64,000 bases of DNA from Membranipora membranacea. Taxonomy: Eukaryota; Bryozoa; Gymnolaemata; Cheilostomatida; Membraniporidae. The notes below the pieces were generated by a model. The model was not told the DNA's origin and did no database searches. It was given only the letters and a program-made list of their open reading frames with translations. Shown here piece by piece: positions 22,059-32,763 of this stretch (position 1 is its first letter; every line of letters starts with the position of its first letter). The translations under genes and the position numbers were made by a program. The stretch spans positions 19,591,387-19,655,386 of the forward strand of contig OU612069.1 in the NCBI GenBank assembly GCA_914767715.1, in the 5' to 3' direction.

Positions 22059-22886
22059 ACTTGGCGGCATGGAATTAATGAATTGAAAGTATAAGGCTCA
22101 AGGATCTCGGGATTTATTCATAACAGTTATTGATTTAACTTTTTGGATAGTAACTGCTACTACTGAGTGATTGGTTAGACATCATATATTCATATTGATT
22201 TGAGTGGATAAAAAGTATCTACATTTATTAATCCTGTTGTTTATTTTGCCTTGTTTCCTTTACCCTCAGAAGCTGTAGGCCACTAGTCATGAGTCTAAAT
22301 GATTGATTTCTTGTCAGCTTGGATGAATGGCCCACTCTACGGGCCTCCTGATGTTGATGCAAGTCCAGTGGTCGAGTGCCCCAGTTGATGAGGCCTTTTC
22401 TCTCTCAAATCTCAATGTGAGTGGAAGTTCTAACCAACTAGCTAGGGCCTTATACGCATTCATTAGCCTAATGCTGTAACCACTTACTGACTGATACGAT
22501 ACAGTTGAAACTTTGGTCTAACGAGAATTACATAGTTGCAAGTTTTGACATCAGGTAGTGGTCGCCGATTAGTAGTTCTTATCCTGCGCGTAGGTTAAAA
22601 CTTAGAATAAGAGGATTATGACACATAGGGAATCTTATGACATTGTTAATTTGTATGTCACATCATCTCGAACTCTGATATGGACGCCTTAAATAGTCAA
22701 TTGCTCCCTACTTCAAGTGCCCATCATGCGATACTGTTGAAACTCAGTGTATAGGGGTAATCAGAATATATAAAAAAAACTTGTGAAATCATATATTTTG
22801 ATGTCACATGACCTTGAGATGAAATATGGCTGCTGTAAACAGGAAGTGGCTGATCAACAGTTCCTATCATGCGATTGATGACGATG

Positions 22887-22936
22887 GATGAATAAACTGC
22901 ATCATCATAATATTATGATGATGCAGTTTATTCATC
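22887..22936. repeat. perfect 50-base palindrome
   Basis: Two 25-base halves with no spacer, starting GATGAATAAACTGC and ending with its complement. Confidence 0.9.
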
Positions 22937-23719
22937 TTCTGTGAAGCTTGGTACAAAAGGTCTCCTGAATCATGCCATCTCTTTTTGGGACACAGATACT
23001 TTTGTAATCACGTTCTAGGCTCATGTCCTCCTGAAAAAGATTGCTGAAAACATGCAATGACATTTTATCTAGGCATTGTCCTGCATATCTAGAAGCAGAA
23101 CGCGTCACGTCATTTCAACTAAGTGAGCTTTCAATTTCAATTGGATGATCGTTTTAACAATGTCTATTTATTATTTTTGTAGCAGTGAAAGATTTGCTCT
23201 CGCCCCTACCTCATTACCTGACAGTAGCTGTGATATACTATCATATCTCTACAAGTGAGCATATTATTAATATACATATTTTTAAAGCAGCCATAGACTT
23301 AATAATAAACCTTTACAGGGCACCATATCCAGCTTAAGTGAGGCACTGGATGGGAGACATTACGACAACTAATTGATTAGTGGCAAGTATGATATCCAGG
23401 TTTAACATTCTGCATCATCTTGTTATCAATTTGATGTTGTAAACTCTTCACAACAAGCAGTTAAACTTTTTACAATTTTCATAATCCGATCAAAATTGAT
23501 CGAGTTCTCAGTTGAAAACCCTTGTATGTAGACCGCAAGACAATGATAACACCAATACTACTACAATGTTCAGTGTCTTATCAACCACATATATATGCCT
23601 CGTTGCCTCAATCCTAAGCCTCCATATTACTGTTCTGTTTAGGATTATTAATCTTGATCGGCGATTGTAGCTGTTACAACATATTGGAGCACCAGTCACA
23701 AGTAGTAGATAGAATCATC

Positions 23720-24300
23720 GTAATCACTAGATGTCCTTCGTATCCGAAGACGACTGCCGTTGAACCGATTCTCTCCATGTATTTCATTTTATGCTGAGAG
23801 TCTGCCAACGTCCAATGGGATCATCTTGTTTTTTAGATTTCTTTTAACAATATCCTGAAAACTCATTCCTAGTCGACCAATACCCCGCTTTCCTTCTCGA
23901 AGTTGATAGTATAGTGTTTGCTTAGGAATTCTGTTATTGTCCATTATTCACATGAAAAACCCATCTCAGGTTTCTCTGGATGAGGAGCTCACACATACTA
24001 GGTGAAATTGCCTGTTAGAGGATGTGTTTGATTGAAACAAAATCCCACCACTTGATGATAAGAATTTGTCTTAGATGTCTCATCCTGTAGGTGTTGAATT
24101 TATGTGCTGCTACTTTTTATACTGGCCAAGCTTCTGCTTCATATAGCAAGGGGCACAATACAATGATGCTGTAAATAGAGCATTTGGTTTTAAAGGTGAT
24201 ATCCTTGTTGCTCCACACTTTAGAGGCAGTTTTCTGAGCTCTAATTCGAGCCTCTTTTTGGAGTTGTCCTCTCTCCAGTTTGATACTTTTAACCCACATC
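23720..24300 (-). mobile_element. LINE reverse transcriptase 3' fragment, decayed
   Basis: Minus-strand translations with frame breaks show the C-terminal thumb and tail of a non-LTR retrotransposon polymerase: SKVWSNKDITFKTK, LLYEAEAW, then YRMRHLRQIL.IKWWD and RNLRW..HV. Frameshifts and stops are frequent, so it is inactive. It lines up with the upstream fragment at 25,400-25,930, separated by inserted foldback repeats. Confidence 0.7.
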
Positions 24301-24660
24301 GCATAGTAGAAAGAAGCTGAAAAGAGGGTTATCTTGAAAACCGATTATAATAGGACAAAAATGTGTCTAGATGCAGCATCCGAGGACCTTCAGAGACAGG
24401 GTCTCCAAACATTTGGGGCTTGAATGCTGAAAAATCGCCATATAAGTGAAAATTTTCATGAAAAATTCCATGATATTTGTCTGCAAAACAGGCGAAGATT
24501 GATATAAATGACAATCCATGTACCAAAATTTTTAAACAAACTTTTTCCCTATGAATTTTAAATCATGTGGATTCTGTATTAAAAAACCATGTTATCCTAT
24601 TATAAGCAGTTTCAAGATAACCCTCTATTCAGCTCCTTTTTCTTATGTGGCGTGTGTTAT
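24292..24660. repeat. foldback repeat, family A, copy 1
   Basis: GAGGGTTATCTTGAAAACCG with its AT-rich continuation near 24,330-24,355 is mirrored by CAGTTTCAAGATAACCCTCT near 24,607-24,626. The arms end in CGCATAG and TATGTGGCG words. Confidence 0.65.
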
Positions 24661-24845
24661 AAGTACGAAACTGGAGAGAGGACAACTCCGAATAGAGCCT
24701 CAAATTAGAACTCAAAAAACTATAAAGGCCGGTTTAACAAGGATTTAAAACCAAATGTTCTATTTACCATGCCATAGTATTGTCCTCCTTGCTATATGGA
24801 GGAGAACCTTGGCCAGTATACAAAGAAGCAGCTCATAAATTCAAT

Positions 24846-25373
24846 CCTATAGACAGTTTTCTGAACTCTGATTTAGGCCTCAATTTTGAGTTGTCCTCTC
24901 TCCAGTTTGGTACTTTTAACCAACGCCGCATAGGAAAAACGTGCTGAAAAGAGGGTTATCTTGAAAACCGCTTATAATAGGATAAAAATTATTATTGATT
25001 CAGAATTTGCAACATTTAAAACTCATACGGACATAGTTTGGGAAATAATTATAGTATAGTATTTGGATAGTCAATTATGGCATTTTCCGACTGTTTTGCG
25101 GACAATTTGGCAAAATCTTTCATGAGTTTCGTGACTAAAATAAAGATTTATCAACATTCAAGCCTCCAATGAATTGGAAACCCTGCCTCACAGGGTTTTC
25201 AATGGTGCAGACTCTGAATCAAAAATCATTTTTATCCTTACATTAGCGGTTTTCAATATAACCCTCTTTTAGCAGGTTTTTCCTATGCGGCATGAGTTAA
25301 AAGTACCAAACTGGAGAGAGGACCACTCCGAATTGAGGCATAAATAAGAGCTCAGAAAACTGTCTATTCTTTA
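24846..25373. repeat. foldback repeat, family A, copy 2
   Basis: Arms of about 160 bases (24,846-25,010 and 25,205-25,373) share CCAAACTGGAGAGAGGAC, CCTATGCGGCAT and AACCCTCTTTT in inverse orientation around a ~195-base loop. It is the same family as copy 1, and a single half-unit sits at 48,165-48,245. Confidence 0.72.
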
Positions 25374-25399
25374 ACCTGCCGTTGGAGATTGAGGCATTA

Positions 25400-25930
25400 G
25401 ATATTCTTGGGTTGTTCTCTTCGTCAATTCTGTTGTTGAACATTATTGTTGATGGGAGATACTTAAACTTTTGAACACTGAAAAGCTCTTAATTGTGTAT
25501 TCAAACAGGTTGACGACTATCATATGAGCCAGGAAGCGGCTGGTAGAGAATCTATGGTTGCTTAATGTTGATTTACCGCCTGACTGCTGGCTGGATAGGG
25601 CAAACATGTTGGTTATTTCCTAGGTATCCTCAAAGTTGTGTACAACAAAAGCATTGTCATCCACAAACATGAGTTTCCCAACAAGGGCTTGTCGAATTCT
25701 TGTTGCAGATTTATATTGGCTGACATTGAAAAGATCTGTTCCAGGCCTGCTCTGTAGGCTACCGACACACCCCTTCACTTAGTAATTCTGCAGGCTCTTT
25801 GATCTCTTCAATCTCAGGGCATTTCTCCATCCCATTTTGTACAGAAGACGGCCTCAGACCTGCAAAAGTGGTTGACCACAGGGGCCTCATTCAAGAGCCT
25901 GCTGAAGTGCTCTATCTGATGTAATAATTT
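25400..25930 (-). mobile_element. LINE reverse transcriptase fragment, decayed
   Basis: Minus-strand frames contain EHFSRLLNEAP (start of the polymerase region), GVSVAYR, RQALVGKLMFVDDNAF (equivalent to the FADD-type active site, here VDDN) and further hydrophobic words, with several stops. It probably belongs to the same copy as 23,720-24,300. Confidence 0.6.
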
Positions 25931-27299
25931 AGATGAAGATTGGCCATAAAAATATAATATTTATAATTTTTATGGATACTGTATGAATGGGCATATTTTC
26001 AGTTCAGAGGAATTTTAAAATGTTTTCAGGATATATACCGCAAGAGCCGATAAAAAGCAAGTATGAAATAGGGGATGTGGACGAATTACTTGACAGACAT
26101 TGGTTTTCTGTGATGAAAGGCTGGAGGAAAGTCTGTTTTAATGAAATAGGAAAGAAATCAAACAAATAAAACAGCCTGGCCATGGCAGTGTACAAGACTC
26201 ACCACAATAAAAAACGACGAGGTGAGAAATGGATTTATTGGAATTATTGGAACTCACAACACTGTGAGGCAATTGAAAATTGATCATCGCTAATGACTTT
26301 ATCAGCCTCAATTTGGAGCCTAGCTCAACACGCTCACTTATGAACTTGTGGGTGGGGGCGAGCTCTTGTCTCGGTCGGACTAGTATGTTATCATGATACC
26401 ATCTGACGGGCTCTCTATCAGAATACTAGTAAGGATTTGGTCAATTGAGTTTTCTCATGGTTCTCTCTAGAGTAATCCACCGAGTAAAGCGAGAGCAGGT
26501 AACAGTATTGTTTGCTTATAGTGACTTCTCTGATATAGCTAAGATGACCACGTTAACACAAATTTTGTTTTTCTCCTATAGAACAAGCATGTTCTGTCAG
26601 TACAAAAAAAAGTTTTTGATGGAATGGAAGACAATTGTGACAACATTTCAGCTCAAGGAAACATCAAGCCACTAGGGATGACTGAAAAATATGCTGTAAG
26701 TACATTAAGTGTTACTTAACCGCTGCCTTGCTGATCACACAACGTAGTTTAAGCGTCTCGCACGACACACACAGGATATTTTTTAATGCACAGCTCAGTG
26801 ATAGCGCAATACGTGTTGTTCAACAGCTTCCAACATATTTATAACAGCCCAAACATTGCTGAAAATGAGTGTTCAAACTACTAAACAATCGGGAATGATA
26901 GGAAATCTGTAAGATCAATGCTCCATGGAAAGTAACCAATGAATACCTTGGCAGAAATAGTTGGCGGTTCTACAGTTTGACTTGATTATCTGGCATCTGT
27001 AACTCACATAAACAATTATAAATACTAATAGTATTTATATGTTTATGGTAACTCCTAACAACTCATCATTATCCAGCTTCATTATCGGATGTGAAAAAGA
27101 CAGCAACATCTCACCAATATATCTCATATAAACATAAAATATATTTTTGGGCAAATAAAAGATAGTTTGGGGCCAAGGGATACCTGTGTTATACAATATA
27201 ATTGATACATTTTACAGGGTGCTATGTCAAAGCTATGTAAGGCTTCATAAGCCATTATTCATGCCTTGATCCCTGGGGGCATGGCAGGTGTTGTGATGG

Positions 27300-28340
27300 A
27301 ACAGGTAAAACTGGAGACAGTGAGGATGATGGGTATTATGATGAGGGAAAAGCATATCCTGATGAAGCAGAGGTAATGCTCCCCAGAATTATTTTATCTA
27401 TCCAAAGTTAGTGTTTACCACCTTGGTTTACACAGATGTAATAGTGTGTTGTCTATAATTGAGTTGGTAAATCCCCCCCTCCCTCCTTTTCGGGTCAATA
27501 TTTGTGACCCCTACATGTTGTCAATATTATCCCGTTTGTAAGCGTAATCACCCTATCATTTCTGGCCACATTTAAATCTGTAAAATGGCTCAAATAGTTC
27601 TGCATTTCTTGAATTGTCTTCGTAATCCGCCATATAGTTTCTAAGTTTAAAAAGCAGTCATTTCACTGATAAAACATTGTTACTGCAACTGGGCTGCTTG
27701 ATCTGCCGCATGTTCTACACAATGTTCAATGGGATTGACCATCTATGGAGTTCTTAGTTTCTCATGTAGTCCAGAAGACACCAAAACTTAATTTTTAACC
27801 CAAAATAATAAGAGGAGGTTATTCTCAATAATAATATTAATTCTTAATGGGTACTCATTTTCTGTGTGAAGTGTGACCATCCAAAAATCTTGGCACCTGG
27901 GGTTTAGGAGAATTTACAATTTTGGTTTGGGCCACGACGACCGATGCAATGCAATGGTCATAATCCCCAGACACAGCCTAGATTATATATTTGAGATCAT
28001 TTAGGTTGATATAGCCATATGCAGATATTTATAAAATTTTTTTGTGTATTTGCAGCAGAATGGTGTAGTGGATGACCTTCTGGACAAACAACTCATGACA
28101 CCAGGGTTATGTGACTGACTGGTGGCAAAATTGAAAGCATTCAAATTATTTGATGCAAGAAAGTTAATGCAGCAGAGGAATGACGATATAACTAGGGTAT
28201 TTATGAAACAGTTGGCTAGGTTGGGGTTTGGGAGTGTTTTGCAGGATGGCAGGCAAGATCGTTGGCATTCAAGCCTAACATAACTGAACAGTGTCAGCTT
28301 GTCATCTCTGCCAAAAAAGACGGCAAGAAGTTACATGTAA
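27300..28340 (+). pseudogene. possible remnant exons of unknown gene
   Basis: A short acidic stretch (TGDSEDDGYYDEGKAYPDEAE, 27,310-27,372) ends at a GTAATG donor. After a TTTGCAG acceptor at ~28,056, QNGVVDDLLDKQLMTPG is followed by a stop and then KLKAFKLFDARKLMQQ. The phase could fit, but the stops imply a dead copy. I do not recognise the protein. Confidence 0.25.
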
Positions 28341-28453
28341 TTGTATTTCTTAGCTATTGTAAATACTCACTGAATTGAACTATTCATATACAGAGTTCAA
28401 TGTTACTACTATAATAGTTAAAGTTGGGTGACTTATACCTACATGATATCATG

Positions 28454-29107
28454 TTAAGGTTATGATACCGACGTTGTTCGATTTTGACATTTCATATTAT
28501 TGTTGGAAAGCTAATCCAACACTGATTCTGAAAATATCAGTTTCAGCGTGGCATCATGTCATGGCGTTGTGCTATTATGAGTCGTCTTTGAGGAGGACAC
28601 TACGGTGCAGGTACTATGGTTCCAATCAGACTCAACTGCATAATGTTTACAAGAAGCCTCTGAAGGACTCATGAGGAGAAATTTCTGGATCCTGTGGCAC
28701 TGAGCACCAGAGGAAAAACCATCTTTTACGCATCAAATATTAGCTTATTCAGGTCGCTTTGGTTTAATGGATGAGGCTCCAATGTGATGCAAGCCACACG
28801 ACAAAAATACATGTTGTTTACTGTGGAAAGACCCTATGCTACATGTCATGAATAATAAATAACAAGGGTGCTTCTTAGGTGTCTTGTAAAAATTATTCAG
28901 TTGAAAGTCCGATATGAACCATTGTGTCTGCACCACATCGTTCTAAAAATTCCTCCTCAAAGACCCTTATCCTGTCTTATATCAAAATAGCACAACGCCA
29001 TGACATGACGTCATGCTGAAAACAAATTATTTGCAATCAGTGTCTGATTAGCTTTCCAATGATATATAAAATGTCAAAATCGGTCAACGTTGGTATCATA
29101 ACCTTAA
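28454..29107. mobile_element. foldback element, ~150-base arms
   Basis: Left arm 28,454-28,600 (from TTAAGGTTATGATACC) and right arm 28,955-29,107 (to GGTATCATAACCTTAA) are imperfect reverse complements. The 350-base loop is non-coding. Confidence 0.78.
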
Positions 29108-29459
29108 ACCATACGTTAAACCTATATTTATACTCTTTTCTCATGCTCATACTCTTATTCTATGCTATGTGTTTGTCATCATAGCCTAGATTATTCATAA
29201 ATTATGTGTTTGAAAATTAATAATAATACTTAATATAGCTGTCAGCAAGTTCTAGGCATTCTACTTTCTGGTAACACTCTATCTACACTGAGCTTTTACA
29301 ATGGAAACACAATCATACATTCTTGGAAGAAAATTTAGAAAACTCTGCATTGATCTCTAACATGCAAGAATTCCAGAAACTTGACCCAAAATTGACCTGT
29401 CACCATTGCCAAGTTATGATTGAGAGTTGGAGGATTAAAAGACAAGGTCTCATATTATG

Positions 29460-30610
29460 CTGTCTATGTCTCTTTGTTCTCTATGTTTATTGCTTACTCT
29501 AACGTTTCTACGTTTTTCTACAAAATTTATATTACTTTGCATTGAAATTCTACGATTCTACGTTTCTACGATCCTGACCCAAGTCGGGGCTGTCAACGTT
29601 TTCATTCCACGTTCTATGATTGAGAGTTTATTGCTTTCTCTAACATATCTACGTTTTTTCTACAAAGTTTATATAACTTTGCATTGATATTCTACGTTTC
29701 AACGTTTCTACGATCCTGACCCAAGTCGGGGCTGTCAACGTTTTCATTCTACGTTCTACGATTGAGAGTTTATTGCTTTCTCTAACATTTCTACGTTTTT
29801 TCTACAAAGTTTATATAACTTTGCATTGATATTCTATGTTTCAACGTTTCTACGATCCTGACCCAAGTCGGGGCTGTCAACGTTTTCATTCTACGTTCTA
29901 CGATTGAGAGTTTATTGCGTTCTCTAACATTTCTACGTTTTTTCTACAAAGTTTATATAGCTTTGCATTGATATTCTACGTTTCAACGTTTCTACGATCC
30001 TGACCCAAGTCGGGGCTGTAAAGGTTTTCATTCTACGTTCTACGATTGAGAGATTATTGCTTTCTCTAACATTTCTACGTTTTTTCTACAAAGTTTGTAT
30101 AACTTTGCATTGATATTCTACGTTTCAACGTTTCTACGATCCTGACCCAAGTCGGGGCTGTCAACGTTTTCATTCTACGTTCTACGATTGAGAGATTATT
30201 GCTTTCTCTAACATTTCTACGTTTTTCTACAAAGTTTGTATAACTTTGCATTGATATTCTACGTTTCAACGTTTCTACGATCCTGACCCAAGTCGGGGCT
30301 GTCAACGTTTTCATTCTACGTTCTACGATTGAGAGTTTATTGCTTTCTCTAACATTTCTACGTTTTTTCTACAAAGTTTATATAACTTTGCATTGATATT
30401 CTACGTTTCAACGTTTCTACGATCCTGACCCAAGTCGGGGCTGTCAACGTTTTCATTTTACGTTCTACGATTGAGAGTTTATTGCTTTCTCTAACATATC
30501 TACGTTTTTTCTACAAAGTTTATATAACTTTGCATTGATATTCTACGTTTCAACGTTTCTACGATCCTGATCCAAGTCGGGGCTGTCAACGTTTCATTAC
30601 ACGTTCTTCA
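29460..30610 (+). repeat. 142-bp tandem satellite, eight units
   Basis: The marker ATCCTGACCCAAGTCGGGG recurs at 29571, 29713, 29855, 29997, 30139, 30280, 30422 and, with one change, 30564. Spacing is 142 bases apart from one of 141. Units are near-identical in the middle and more diverged at the edges. Apparent open frames through it are repeats, not genes. It lies in intron 2 of the collagen pseudogene. Confidence 0.95.
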
Positions 30611-31632
30611 ATTCAGAGTTTTCTGCTCAATGTAATAATGCTCTGCTAACATTTCTACGATACAATTTGCTACATACTTCTACAAAAATCATATATGTTA
30701 TAATGAACGGAGAAATTTTCAAGTTAGATAGGAAATTAACATGGGGAGTTTCTCAAAATCTCTGATGCTGCACCTGCCTCACTGTACAAGGGTTGCAGTG
30801 CTGATTGATCTTGTGTAGGAAAAGTCTGAGAGAACAATGATAATACGAATGTGTCATGACGCAATTCAAATGGTCATAATATATTCATAGATTTGCTGCC
30901 TCTTCTGAGTACAAGATGTAAAGATGGACGAGATGGTAAAGACGGAAGAGATGGTGATGATGGTGAAGATGGTGATGATGGTGAAGATGGTGATGATGGT
31001 GAAGATTGGAGAGATGGCAGGGATGGTATTTGTGTCAATGGAGTTAACGGGAAAGATGGTGAGTGGTACAGAATGGAGCTTGAGCTGTCTTTGTTTTTAT
31101 CAAATGCAGAGTCTCGCCCTTAGCGACCTCTAAGGATCAATCAAGATAACTGAGATGCACCAACAGTCCGCTTGGCAGCCATCTGCAAACAATAGTTGAA
31201 TTATGATAAAGCTTGCCAATTTTCTTTATAAAGTTACAGGTTATTTGCTATTGAATTTGAGAGATTCCTTTGTTTATATTTTGTTTGTGTGTTGCAGGTA
31301 GGGATGGATTAGATGGAAGCACTGGCTTAAAAGGTGAGCCTGGTGTTGAAGGTCCTCCTGGACCACCCTGTAACTCTACAGTAGGAGAACCTGGACAGCC
31401 TGGTGTAGAGGGGCCAAAGGGACACACTGGTGCTAGAGGGCTTACTGGACCTGCCGGAACGACTGGTCAACGAGGGCTGAAGGGGTCGACTTGACTCAGA
31501 GGTTCACCAGGGTCTGCATCTCAGGCGCACTCTGTGTACACCAGATGGGGCAGGACTTCCTGTGCTGGAGGTTCTTCTCTCATATATCAAGGTTCTTATA
31601 ATTAGATCTCTTACACACTTGATTGAGATACT

Positions 31633-32763
31633 GTAATCACAGAGTAAGGATATACAGAGCAGACACTTCAATGATAGTTATAGTGCCTGTGGTTTATGAT
31701 TCACTGGGGGAAAATTATGCACAGCTGCATGGATGCCGAAAACTCATTATCTTTATAATGTTATAATGTCCTTTTTCTTGCAGACATTTCTACCTTTGAT
31801 GGGCCATAATTCATTCTGTATTTATCCTAAAGACTGATTTCCAACTTTGTTGGAATGTCCAACCTTCAAGCTATACACCTTATTACTGTCATTTTTTGCT
31901 AGGGTACATAGGCTATGAGCTATCTGCATTTGTAAAATGAGTTTTATTATATAGATTTACGTGTGACAATTGATAAACTTCTGGTCATAAAAATTAGGAA
32001 ATGTCCGTGTATTGACCCGGGCCACATGTAAATCTATATTATATAACTCATTAAAAAAACACAGATAGCTCATAGCCTATGTATCCTAGCAAAAAATGAC
32101 AATAATAAGGTGTATAGCTTGAAGATTTGAGAGTTCAACAAAGTTAGAAATCAGTCTTTAGGATAAATACAGAATGAATTGTGGGCCTTTGCTCTAAGGA
32201 AATTTGTGTGTTACTAGATAGTTGTTGGGGTGTTATTATCGTGCCGAAGTGCTCTTCATGTATTGTATTGTATGTCAAGTTGTGTTTTCGATCTTATAGT
32301 TAGCGTGAAAGAGTGCTTGTGAGCTGGATCGTAAGATGGTCAGATGGAAATAAGGGAAAAGAGCGAGCTGTTGCTAATGCTTCTATTCTTCTCTATTCCA
32401 CGTTCACAACTGCCAGTTAAAATGATGTGACAAAAATACATTTAACGATGAATCATCTATTAGTTAGAAATGCTAGGTGCCTGGTCTTTGATTGAAAAGG
32501 AATGGTTACCATAGTAATATCTCATCACGACCAGTGTAATTAAAATGTCAACGTGGTTACATTTAGGAAACCAATAATGTCATTTTACGGATATAACACC
32601 ATCAAAGGTAGAGATGTCTGCAAGAAAAATGACATTAACATATAGAGATAATGAGTTTTCGGCATCCAGCTGTGCACAATTTTCCCCCAGTGAATCAAAA
32701 ACCACAGGCACTAAAACTATCATTGAAGTGTCCCCTCTGTATATCCTTACTCCGTGGTGTAAT
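31633..32763. mobile_element. nested palindrome: hairpin inside a foldback
   Basis: Outer arms 31,633-31,802 and 32,600-32,763 pair. Inside, 31,801-31,966 and 32,022-32,187 pair around a 55-base loop. A ~410-base single-copy stretch (32,188-32,599) lies between the inner hairpin and the right outer arm. It sits in intron 4 of the collagen pseudogene and starts 42 bases after its exon 4. Confidence 0.8.

Noticed and set aside
30075-30314. 79-codon minus-strand frame with a repeated peptide
   Set aside because: It is a read-through of two 142-bp satellite units.
29460-30610. CRISPR-like regular repeats
   Set aside because: Whole 142-bp units are alike with no unique spacers, and the genome is eukaryotic; it is a satellite.
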